This document shows, one piece after another, positions 1 to 9,949 of a stretch of DNA of 64,000 nucleotides (its first letter is position 1; each line of letters begins with the position of its first letter). Below the pieces are notes generated by a model. The model ran no database searches and was not told the DNA's origin. It saw only the letters and a list, made by a program, of their open reading frames with translations. The position numbers and the translations under genes are program-made. The stretch comes from Piper betle (lineage: Eukaryota > Streptophyta > Magnoliopsida > Piperales > Piperaceae): NCBI GenBank assembly GCA_033002965.1, contig JAURVB010012612.1, positions 1 to 64,000 of the forward strand, written 5' to 3'.

Positions 1-53
1 GAGTTCGAACACATATTGAGTTCGGCTCGCTCGTTCAATTAGCACCCCTATTT
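1..53. mobile_element. Right terminus of a TIR-type DNA transposon relic
   Basis: The first 53 bases end in a sequence whose reverse complement starts TAGGGGTGCTAATTGAACGA. Near-identical termini occur at 41744 (TAGGGGTGCTGACGGAGAGC) and, inverted, at 44263 (TAGGGCTGCTAAATGAGCGA). The shared terminal sequence suggests a hAT-like non-autonomous family. The rest of this copy lies outside the window, so length and target duplication cannot be judged. Confidence 0.4.
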
Positions 54-179
54 ACCTCTATTGAGCATAGTTGTAAAAATTAGAATCAGATATTGAATCG
101 GATTGAAAATAAGTTATTAAATCGAATCAATTTATCAAAAATCGGTTCACTTAAATTAATTAAAATCAGTCATTAATCT

Positions 180-610
180 CCTCCCAATGTCCCCTACATT
201 ATTCTAGAATATGTTATTAGGCTATTATTGGTTATATTTTATTTTATTAGATTTTTTTATATTTTATTTTATATTTTTAGGATTTATATTATTATTATTT
301 ACTCGAGCCAGGAGTGAATCAATTTTTTTACCTAAATTACCCCTATTTTTTCCCTTTCCCTCTCCCTCGTCGCCCTCATCCGAGTCCAACTGCCTTCTCC
401 GGCCACCGCCCACTGCCGTCCCAACCCTTGCCACCCACCGCCTCACCACCCGCCCCCACCATCCCAGTCCCCCATCGACCCCCAGCCTTGTCTACCCCTC
501 GCCTTTGTCTCCCCTTGCCTGAATCGGACAAGAAGAGCAAGTACGGTGGAGAACTCTTGAACACCAGAGATAGTGAAGGTTGTGAGGCCACTGGAGGAGC
601 CGGCAGATGA
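180..610 (+). repeat. Degenerate fragment of the GC-rich module of the 3-kb repeat family
   Basis: An AT-rich lead-in with a shifted ACTCGAGCCAGGAGTGAATC motif is followed by a C-rich stretch with many CCACCGCC-type words. This is the same order as in the 3-kb elements at 46050-46800 and 55900-56650. Overlapping ORFs here are Pro/Ser/Ala low-complexity readings of the GC-rich DNA and are not supported as genes. Confidence 0.4.
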
Positions 611-2049
611 AGCCCACCTCGGGTAATACCATACTTCACCTGCTCAGCGTTACTGTGATACACATTCATCAATGTACTATCTAATGAAATTGTTAGATCT
701 TTACGCATGCTTTGAAGCAAAATGTGCGCAGAAATCTTCCTTGTGGCTAATTACAATTTCAATAATATAGGAACTCAACCTCTTTGAATATTATGTTAAC
801 GTATCTACCCTTGTTGCCAAAATTGCTACCCAAATCAAGTTGTGATACACTCAAAAAATAAACTTCTTTTTAGCATCTTCTAATCCTTTGTACTATGTTG
901 TATATCTTCTGCATTGGTGTACTCTAGAATGTAATTTTTGTAGTGTACAAAAGTAATACAAAACGGAATGAAACTTAATAAAATATTATACTCTAGAGCA
1001 CTACAAGATGTTAGTTTTTCTCTACGTTTCAAAAAAATGTTGCGCGTTTTCTCCATGCCAATTTTACGGTGACAAAAAAGCTTAGATTTATTTCCATATG
1101 ACTAATGATGTTTCCTAAAGTTAAAATTGATAATCCTAACGATTATCTAGTAGTTATGAAACGTTAAAATTAGATCTATATTGTTTGTAATAGAAATAAC
1201 TGATTCAAATTATAAGGATTGTCGATAACTTCTCTAGGAAATATCATTAGCCTTTCTATATTTAAAAATTTTCATATCTAAGTAGATGTTAATGTTCTAA
1301 CTTTTCTCTACACAAAAAAATGCGAAGAAATTTTTCTCCACTCCACTTTTCTTCACTTTTAAAGTTTAATAAACATTTTTTAGGGTAGAGAAAAGTTAAA
1401 ATATTAATACATACTCACCTTCAACTATTACTAATATAGAAAACAATCTATAGTTATTCTCCACAACAAAAAATAGTGTTGAGAAGACATAAAAAACATG
1501 GAAAAGTCATTTTTTTATAGTGGAGCTTTGGGTTTGTCATCCTAATCGGGAGATATACTACACATTACAAAGGAAAAATAGATGATAAAGAGGAGTTCTT
1601 GTTTGACAGTATTACAACTTGATTTTGGATAACTTTGGCAAGTGATGAGGATGGATGCTTAACATGAAGTATATAAGTGAGAAATTTGACACGTTTATTA
1701 GTACATAATCTCAATTGAATATATTTAGACTTTATAATGGTATCGATAAGAGCCCTTCTAGGTCGTCCGATTATAAAAACAATTATCTAAAAAAATCTAA
1801 ACCCCAGCCCTCACCACCCATCCAAATTGTCACTGCAGAATGGCTGCCGATGACTAAAAAAGAAAAAACTTTTTTCCCGGAGGCTGTTTTGGCCACCAAT
1901 GATTAGATTCGACAAGGTGCAGTAGGGGATCATTTTGCCCCCCGATCTGGCCCATTGTTAGGGAAAAAGTTGATAACCAAATTGATGGACTTCTTGAGTT
2001 ATATGATCAATGCACCAATAGTAGCTCATGATCTGCTTCCAACTCTTTA

Positions 2050-2053
<4 letters not shown>

Positions 2054-2091
<38 letters not shown>
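2054..2091. repeat. (TA)n microsatellite
   Basis: About 19 uninterrupted TA units. Likely length-polymorphic. Confidence 0.95.
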
Positions 2092-2092
<1 letters not shown>

Positions 2093-2838
2093 GCGCTGAT
2101 CAAGGGCTCATTTTGCCGTCATGTGCACTAGTTCGTGACATTGATCAGGGGCCATGTTTAGAACAGCTACCGTTCACACCTGGTGTTGATTATAGCCAAC
2201 CATCAAAATGGTTGCTACTAACTGATCAAAATAACAATTTTAATAGCAAAGGTATGGTGATGTAGTAGAAAAAGAAAAATAATCAGATGTAACATCTTAA
2301 GCCAATATTAGATGTACGACTCAATAAATAACTGCATACAAATGGGTAATAGTACCCGTTTATTATTGAAATTTCTGAACTAATATTAAGGACATCTAAT
2401 GATTGGTAGTTTCATTGCTTATGATTGAGTCTTATAATTATATTAGTTGTAAGATTTTTTAGAAGATTATTACTTTTGGAAAAAAATAATAGTACGTTGA
2501 GATTCAAACCAGATCTAATATATTATGGCCTCCCATGATGTCAAAACAAGATAAACTCGTTAAAAAAAAAAAAGAAAAAAGATAACCTGGGGACTCAAAT
2601 TTAAACTCAATGGTTAGGGAGCGGTGATGGAGTAAATTCTCCATGTTTGAGACCAAATTGTGTCTATAAACCTTAATGGACCTTTGTAATTTTTTCGAGA
2701 GTTAGCCGGAAAGTTAGTAGGGCTTTCTCAAACTGATAAGGTGTTCATTTAGTGAGAGAAATACCACTAAGGAAGTTTGACATATATGTAAGAGATGGGT
2801 TATTTCGCATTGGGTGCAAAAAAATTTTTGAGTTGTCA

Positions 2839-2963
2839 GGGTTGTCTGATTACAAAGACAACCCAAATCTATTTCCTTTAAGATGTGATTTCGGCCGTCT
2901 TTATAATCGGATGACCCAAATAAAATTTTTTAGATCTGGGCTGTCTTTGTAATTGAATGACCC
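2839..2963. repeat. Imperfect inverted repeat with a third internal copy
   Basis: The arm at 2839-2870 (GGGTTGTCTGATTACAAAGA...) is the approximate reverse complement of 2932-2963 (...CTGTCTTTGTAATTGAATGA). About 25 of 32 positions pair. A further direct copy of the right arm lies at about 2894-2917. The stem is plausible for a MITE core, but no clear termini were found. Confidence 0.5.
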
Positions 2964-3827
2964 CTGACACTAGGGTGGCACAAAAAAAAATGTTTACTCT
3001 AGACACAAAATAAATTTGCTCTCTCAGTCTCTCTACACACACACATAAAGCACGTATATCGATTAGAATAGTCAATATGTAATTTTTCTTTTATATATAT
3101 ATAGTCATAGTTATGCTAAGTCAAAGATTCGGTTTTTATTTGACTGTGGTTATAAAATAGAATTGATTAAAGTTGACTCTAATTGAATATTAAAATATTT
3201 ATCAGGGCTATTAATTAAATAAGTTAATTCGTAAACATTTGATATTAAATTCCACTTGAATGTAAGCACGACAATTTCAACTTTTAAACCACCAGAGGGT
3301 GTCGTGGCTTGGATAAGGTCGTGATAAGATGTGCCAACAACTCTTGAAGGAGAATTTGCCCCTTGTCATGAAATCAGCATTTGACGGGGAATATTTGGTT
3401 TAGAATATTTAGAACTTCCTAAATACTTGTGGTTTCCATTCGGGAGCCGGCTCCAAGAACTATCAATAATGAATTGAGCCATAATGTGAGAACTATTTTT
3501 GCTGAAATTAGCGATTATTATATTTAATGAACCTTTGCATATAAGGGCAGTGTTTAGGTCTAGGGTCAAGCCAAAATTAGAATGTTCCTTCCGTTGTCAA
3601 TTTTATAGAAACTCTCATTAACAAGCTTCTCTCTACGAGAGATGATGCTATTCGAAGCAGCAGATTCGCACCTAGCATGCACAGTCCAGACAAAGCCTGC
3701 TTTAATGTTAATGTAAACCCCCATGAATTCACTTCACCTAGATATGTGTACTAGTAAGCTAGGACAATTATGCTGATCACATTTTTGGTAGGTGGTGAAA
3801 TTCCAGGAAGATTTTTAAGCCCCTCCA

Positions 3828-4976
3828 TCAAAGAGACAACCATGAATGGAGAAAAGCAACAGCAGCATGAACCTCTGCCAGCTTCTTGTTCAGATCACAA
3901 TTTTCTCTCTGAAGCCTCCTCCTCTCAGTCCCGGCCTTCTTGCAAGAGCTTGACGTTGCTTGAATGCTGTGCAGGAGTGCTGCATCCCTCTCCTTCTCCT
4001 TGTTCACTTCATTCTCCAACTGCTTCAGCTTTACTTCAGTTGCAGCCAGTTGTATCCTTAGGCGCGCCGCCTCCGAGTTGAGCTTCTCCACCACCCTTTG
4101 CCGCTGCTCGATCTCCGCGTGGCTCTCCCGGGCCCTCGCCTTCTTGGCCCTCAGCTCAGCCTTGGCCTGTGCATACTTTGCATTGGCCTCAGCCAATCCC
4201 CGACACGAATTGCTTAGTTCGAGGATGTCGGCGAAGGACTTGGCAAGGTGGCGCAGCGTCCACATGGCGCCGTGGTCCGCCGTCGAATAGTCCGGGTGGC
4301 GCTCGATTGCCTCGCACAATTGGGCCATGGTGGAATGGTCTTGTGAAGTTATCAAGTTTGGCCCCTTGTCCAACACTTGCTTCAACTGGCCTTTGAGTGC
4401 CTCCAATGGGGGGTGATCAATGCTGTTGGCAGTGGCGACGGCAGCTGAGAGAGCCTCGTCATCGTCGGATTCATCGAAATGGCCGCAAATGGGATCGAAA
4501 AAGGCTGTGGTAGTGGTGGCAGCTGGCAGCTGGGGAGATTGGTAAGAGCACATCGCGGACACATCCTTTGCACCACTCTTGAGTGTAGCTAGTGGTGCTC
4601 GATGTTGAACAGAACTTGGATCTTTCATTGATCCACAGCTGCGAGTCTTTTTGCCCAGCGGTGAAGAAACGCCGATCGAAAAGCTGATCACCGGATGCGA
4701 CTCGAGGGTCGAATCCTCCGCCGCCTCCGCCCTCGACAAAGGGGCGTAGATCAAAGATGATCCAGACTGCTCAAGCACAAGCTTGTGTTTGAGAAAGAAA
4801 GATGAGCAATGCTTGCTTCTTTTATTGCTCCCCTCTTCCTCTTCCTCACCTTTCTTCCTCTTGTCGGAGCACTCACTGTTACCATTCCATCTCTGGCCAA
4901 GCCCCCACTTTCCAATCTCAAACAAGCCTTGAGGTAGCCATTGGAACAAGCCATTCAAAGCTGCCTCGCCTATCAT
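3828..4976 (-). CDS. Unrecognised 382-residue coiled-coil protein, single exon
   Basis: I do not recognise this family. The reading frame is open for 382 codons, far longer than other unexplained frames here. Residues 38-57 hold a basic-acidic-basic stretch (DKRKK, EEEEE, NKRSK) that could be a bipartite nuclear signal. Residues 165-175 are acidic (DESDDDE). From about 262 to 372 the sequence is Ala/Glu/Lys/Arg-rich with heptad-like Leu spacing, a likely long coiled coil. There is no transmembrane segment and no obvious signal peptide. The start at 4976 is the first ATG of the frame; an upstream exon is possible. The layout resembles C-terminal parts of some plant mobile-domain or transposon-associated proteins, so it may be a gene fragment; that is a guess. 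It stands alone, with more than 3 kb of non-genic DNA on its downstream side. Confidence 0.5.
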   Translation of the reverse strand: MIGEAALNGLFQWLPQGLFEIGKWGLGQRWNGNSECSDKRKKGEEEEEGSNKRSKHCSSFFLKHKLVLEQSGSSLIYAPLSRAEAAEDSTLESHPVISFSIGVSSPLGKKTRSCGSMKDPSSVQHRAPLATLKSGAKDVSAMCSYQSPQLPAATTTTAFFDPICGHFDESDDDEALSAAVATANSIDHPPLEALKGQLKQVLDKGPNLITSQDHSTMAQLCEAIERHPDYSTADHGAMWTLRHLAKSFADILELSNSCRGLAEANAKYAQAKAELRAKKARARESHAEIEQRQRVVEKLNSEAARLRIQLAATEVKLKQLENEVNKEKERDAALLHSIQATSSSCKKAGTERRRLQRENCDLNKKLAEVHAAVAFLHSWLSL

Positions 4977-6271
4977 TCTTCAACCTTCCCTTATCATTAG
5001 ATGGTAAACGACTCGAGCATTTCGAAGCGTTAAATAGAGCATATACGGCTTTTGCATGAATAGCATCTTTGATAGAAAGTTTCCCTGAGGCTTCCACCCA
5101 CCTTCCTAGTTTATACCTATCACACATCTGTTTATCTGTCAGCTTGTATTAACAATAACGCGTTTTATTTTGTGAGACGCAATCATATATTCAACTGCTC
5201 GTTAGTTGCCTAATAGTTTTAATAAATTCCTTTCTTCTTCTTCTACCGTGCGCCGCGCCCGCGCCCAGTTGCCTAATAATTTAATAATTTAATAAAGTTT
5301 ATACCTATCACTAATATCGTTATAGTTACTACACTGAAAAATAGCATATCAAATTCATACTAATTAATGAGTTATTGGTGGGCTTGGTACATATATCTAC
5401 TTAAGGGAATTAAATGTTGAAATAAAAAATAGAATATTTAACCAAGTAAAATTTAATAAAAAAATCAAATTATTATAATTTATCCGTTCAAAATCTTTTA
5501 AAAATTGAAATTATCTTAAAACATCGTATTGTTATAGTCTATATTATTACAATAATTTATGTATAAAATAAGAGTTAATTTCTAACATAAGCTGCGCAAT
5601 GGCCCAACATATATTACAACGTATAAAACTAATAATAATAACCTAAAAAGCGTGAACAAATTTAAACATAAAAGTGTAATGTCCCAAATAAGTAGGAAAG
5701 ATTTGGTATATTAACAAGGATATGTCTTATGTGATCTTTTAACTCTGTGAATAGGCCAGCAATTAATTTACACTTAATGTTCGGAATTAATTTACAAAAA
5801 ATTATTACAAATTAATTCGTCTTTAAATATAAGATTTTTTTTAAAAAATGTGTTTATAATAAAGAATGTCGTAAGGAAAGAAGCCCAAAACCAATAAGGA
5901 TTAGAAGTCAAGATCACTGTTAAAGAAGGACGAAAGCCTGTTGTGATTGAATAGACAGCTTGGACCGGAAGTTTCTCGGCTATTTCTAGTCAATGTTGTA
6001 TGCATACATTTACTCATGTCCAGATCGGCCATTATGAAGAGTGATATGCGCTGATTGAATGGATGAAAGCAGCTTTTTACCGGTTTCCAAGATGCGTTTC
6101 GACTTTTCTTGCTCCCAGAACTCTAACGCGTTATGGATACGCTTCTCTCTGTTTTGACTGCTCGAGTGGCTCCTGCCGAGCTTGAATCCCCTGTTTTTGT
6201 TGAATCGATGAACAAAGAACGGGGCCTGCCGAATTTTGATAAGCAAAGCTTTACAAATTTGTAGTGGCAGG
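4977..6271. other. Intergenic, no supported gene
   Basis: AT-rich sequence with short ORFs only. A 78-codon minus-strand ORF (6010-6246) has a charged C-terminal half but no recognisable domain or splice context. Confidence 0.5.
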
Positions 6272-6761
6272 TAGGGTGAGCATTCTGCGGGTTCAGTTCA
6301 GAACTCATCGAACCGAATGAATCGAATGTTATTCGATTGTCGGATTTTGTAACCTAAATAGAATCCGGTTACTCTTCAAATAAAACCGGACCAAAATATT
6401 TTGTTTAATTTGGTTTGGCACATCAAATTATAAAAAATAAATTTTTTTGTTATTTATTTAAATAAAATTATATCATTATTTTACTAAATATTACCATTTA
6501 ATAAGAAATTTTAAATGTATATTATATTAAATAAATAAAATTTAATCATATAAATATTATAACTCTGTGGTAATTAACATAAAATATAGATTTTGTAATA
6601 TTTTTAAAAAATTCGATTAATTTGGTTTGATTCGGTTCCAAAGGGAAATATTAATATACATATTAGTTTCTTCACATTTCTATTGAAAATCAAACCAAAT
6701 TATTTTTGAACCAAAACCAAATTACTAATTCCGGTTTCACTTGGTTCGGTTTTCAGTTTTA
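6272..6761. mobile_element. hAT-like non-autonomous element, decayed right end
   Basis: The left end TAGGGTGAGCATTC followed by GGTTCAG/GAACCGAA words is the kind of terminus seen in many plant hAT-type MITEs (family knowledge). The right part carries GGTTCGG/CCAAATT words in inverted sense up to about 6761. The right terminus and target duplication are not preserved, so the end coordinate is approximate. Confidence 0.4.
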
Positions 6762-6884
6762 GGAATTGATCACAATTAAATAAAGTATTTATTAGCATTG
6801 GCAGTGCTTGTAGATCAGGTCCAGCAAGTTTGAGTTGAGCCTTTTGAAATTAAAAAAAAATGGTTGGCAACTAGTGATTGGCTC

Positions 6885-9632
6885 AAGGATTCATGATACT
6901 ACGTAAATGACATGACACACAATTTATACTCAAAATTATTTAAATTAAGAAAAATTATTAAAAAAATCTAAATTAAAACATATAAATTTTCCCCTAAAAA
7001 TATAATAAAGAGTCGGCCTGTCAAATAATAATATATTTATATATCACCAAATATGACAAAATTTTTATTTCTAGCACACCATAGTTTTCATAATAACAAA
7101 ATAAAAAAAATGAATTGAGTCTTGACCCATCTGTTCATTTCATCTATTATATCTATCATATCATTTTCACTTTTGCTATATCAATTTCAAAATTATTATT
7201 ACTTTATCATAAAACATCAAATGATAAACTGATACATCATAATTAAAACACAACAATCTAAACATATTGTTCTAGGTTTGCATGTGTGCACATAATAGTC
7301 ACTGCTCCTTCCTCTAAGTCAACATATCATATTCTTGCTTCATACTTACATATATATAAAAACATGTTAGTAACGAGTGTTATTGATCAAAAAATAACTA
7401 TACAATCTGACAAATGAGAATTAATTCTCATTTTGAAGAAAATAATTTTATAACTTTTGTTGAACTCTTTGAAAGGCATCTATTTGGGAGCCATCGGGCC
7501 ATGGACCTAATAACATCCTAAGTTGAGCAGTCAACTTAGGCCTATTTCAGCATTTTTCTCATAATTATTTTTTGTCCCTTAGCACTGTCAGTATATCCTA
7601 AGCCCTCTCATGTGCTCTATATATCTCCAAGCCTTAAGCATAAGGACGGAGTACTCTCACACATTCGCCTTCAATACCCTTTGAACCACACGTTTAGATG
7701 TGAAACTCCACGCTTTTTTAGATGTGAAGAAACTCAAAGCGTGGAGTAGTCAGGATCCCTCGGGAATGGAACAACCCTCTCACTAATCCACAGCCCGTTG
7801 TGACTGGTACGTGCATCTGCTCATAGTATATGTGATCGATTTTACCATTTTTCATCTTACTGAAAACTCGATAAAATTATATATAGGTCTGAGAAGAAAT
7901 TTATATAATAGGCCCGAAGGTGGATCTTGTTTCGCAATTAGACTCAAGGGATCTCATCCTCTATGGTTATTAATCCAGAAAATAGTCATCTAAATGACTC
8001 ATGTTAAATGTGATCCAATAAAATAATACTTAACCCATTGTGCAAATAATAAATCAAATTACATAGAATATAACAAAAAATAAAGGATGAGTCCTAAACG
8101 GACCTGGTAGAAGCTCTAAGCAAGGTCACCCACCTAAGAGGTAAACTCCTACTCAGCAATTACACATCAAAATAAACACTAACGCCCATGCCAACTATAC
8201 GATGCATGTATAAAATAGATGCACGTGAATATGATCATAATCCTAATACCAAAACTAAACATAATACACAACATCATCAATTTGCAATCCACATCAAATT
8301 AGATTATTAACCCTAATGATGACTTTTTTCATTTATTTAGCTCAATACTCCTACTTATAGTATTCTACCCTTAATTAAGTTTATTAATCTTAATTATGGT
8401 ATTCCACCTTCAATTTCTATTATGAATTAACTTCCTAATCACTAATAATTAACTAATACAATTATAATACAAATACACAATTATCACAATTTTTAACATC
8501 ATTTATAATATACTAAATTTCATAATCATTTAATTCAAAATATCATTAATCATTATCAATTCTTAATTTCATAAAAAAAATAGCTATCACAAAATTTCAA
8601 TATTAACATATTCACAAAAATATGAACAATTCCACAAAACTATGGATAATATGCATAATTATCAAAATAAATTAAATTTTAAAAATTTAAAAATGATAAG
8701 CATCTTAAAGTAATTCAGATTTAAATACGTGACGACCGAGACTGTAGAAAGTGCCAAGGAGTGGCTGTTGTGGCTGGGAATTGGTCAGTAGGAAAGGACT
8801 AGGGGGCTAGGTGGTTTGGCCATGGTAACTAGTTGGACGGCGATGAGGTGGCGATGGCACGTTGGTTGGCCGCGACCAACAAAGGCAGGGAGGATGGGCC
8901 GAACAAGATAGAGGAAAGGAAGGGGTTAGAGGGGGAAGGGCTTGGTCGGCAAGGGAGCTGGCATGTAGAAACAACAATGGCGAGGCCAGTGGCGCTCCAC
9001 AAAATAGGCCAACGGAGGCGGTCGGCGTTGGGCAGAGGAAAGTAGGAGGAAGAAGGGGAAAATGAAACAAGGAGAGGAGGCAGGGCAACGACAGTGCTAC
9101 CAACAACATGTCTCCGCAGCAGCGATGTGAAGGGCTGAGGTTGGTCGTTGGGTAAGGGAAGAAAACAATGGAAGAGAGAAGGTCGGGGTAAAGTTAGGTC
9201 TTGTAATAAAAATTTGACTTGTTCTCGACTTGATTTAATAATACGAAATAAATCTTAAAAAATATAAAATATAATATAATAAATTTTCATAAAATAAAAT
9301 AATCGAGTCCTAACTCGAATGTCATGTTCTAAGCCTACAAACCAACCCAAAAATAATATAAAAAATTCTAATAAAATAAATGACTTAAATCTAATGTTAC
9401 AGTGTACTAAAAATAAATAGATTAGGTATTTTTTTAAATATTCTGATAACTAATTCTATTGTTACCTTGGTGATGATATTATCATATACTTACGTACACA
9501 TAATATCATAACTCATAGCACAGAGTCGATCTCGGCTTAACACGCATATTCTAAACTAACTCGAGTCATGCTAGTTGCCGAACTATCGGTTGTCGATTAT
9601 AAAACCCTGACTCTTAAATTACCGATTTTACA
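6885..9632 (-). mobile_element. Old copy (G) of the 3-kb TGTAA...TTACA repeat family
   Basis: It can be followed in parallel with copy A: the CATGGTACTACATGAATGAC-type segment near 6888, the GTTACTGG/GAGAGCAAACTCTC segment near 7360-7440, the GTCAGGATCCCTCGGGAATG motif near 7750, the GGACCTGGTAGAAGCTC motif near 8100, a GC-rich module at 8750-9190, and the terminal ...AAACCCTGACTC...TTTTACA at 9632. The first 170 bp or so (TGTAACACCCC end) is missing. Strand follows the transcription direction inferred for the family. Small ORFs in 8807-9109 are readings of the GC-rich module. Confidence 0.75.
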
Positions 9633-9949
9633 CTTTTATAAGCGATTAATATTATTCTGCTAAGGGTGGTGAAGTGATATGTTTTTAAGGGAGGCTAAAT
9701 TGATGTAGACCAGGGGCAAGAGGGTCCGTGACATTAGATCTTAAATATAAAAATAGGGTTTACTTGGTAACAAGCAGGGAATTTAAAAACTTTGCCACCA
9801 TCACTAATCCATCCTTCTTCGTTAAGCAACCGGAAACAATGAAGAAGCTCAACCAAACCATTTTATTTGTGTGAAAGCGGGAAAGAAGGGGTTGATTGGG
9901 GGAGTAGCAGGCATCAATCTATCAAATACCAATCGATCAATCAGATAAG

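Larger units (their letters stand above)
611..3827. other. Intergenic AT-rich region, no supported gene
   Basis: No long ORF, spliced gene model or RNA gene is recognisable. It holds a TA microsatellite (2054-2091) and an imperfect inverted repeat (2839-2963). Short ORFs near 1715, 2752 and 3366 have no recognisable domains. Confidence 0.6.

Noticed and set aside
2054..2091. Possible recombination or origin signal at the TA run
   Set aside because: An ordinary plant microsatellite with no flanking structure.
4918..5127. Upstream minus-strand ORF as an extension of the 382-residue protein
   Set aside because: It is in a different frame from the 3828-4976 ORF, and no convincing splice pair joins them.
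6010..6246. Minus-strand ORF with a charged C-terminal half (NREKRIHNALEFWEQEKSKR)
   Set aside because: No family recognised, no start or splice context, and close to a transposon end. Could be a gene fragment but not supportable.
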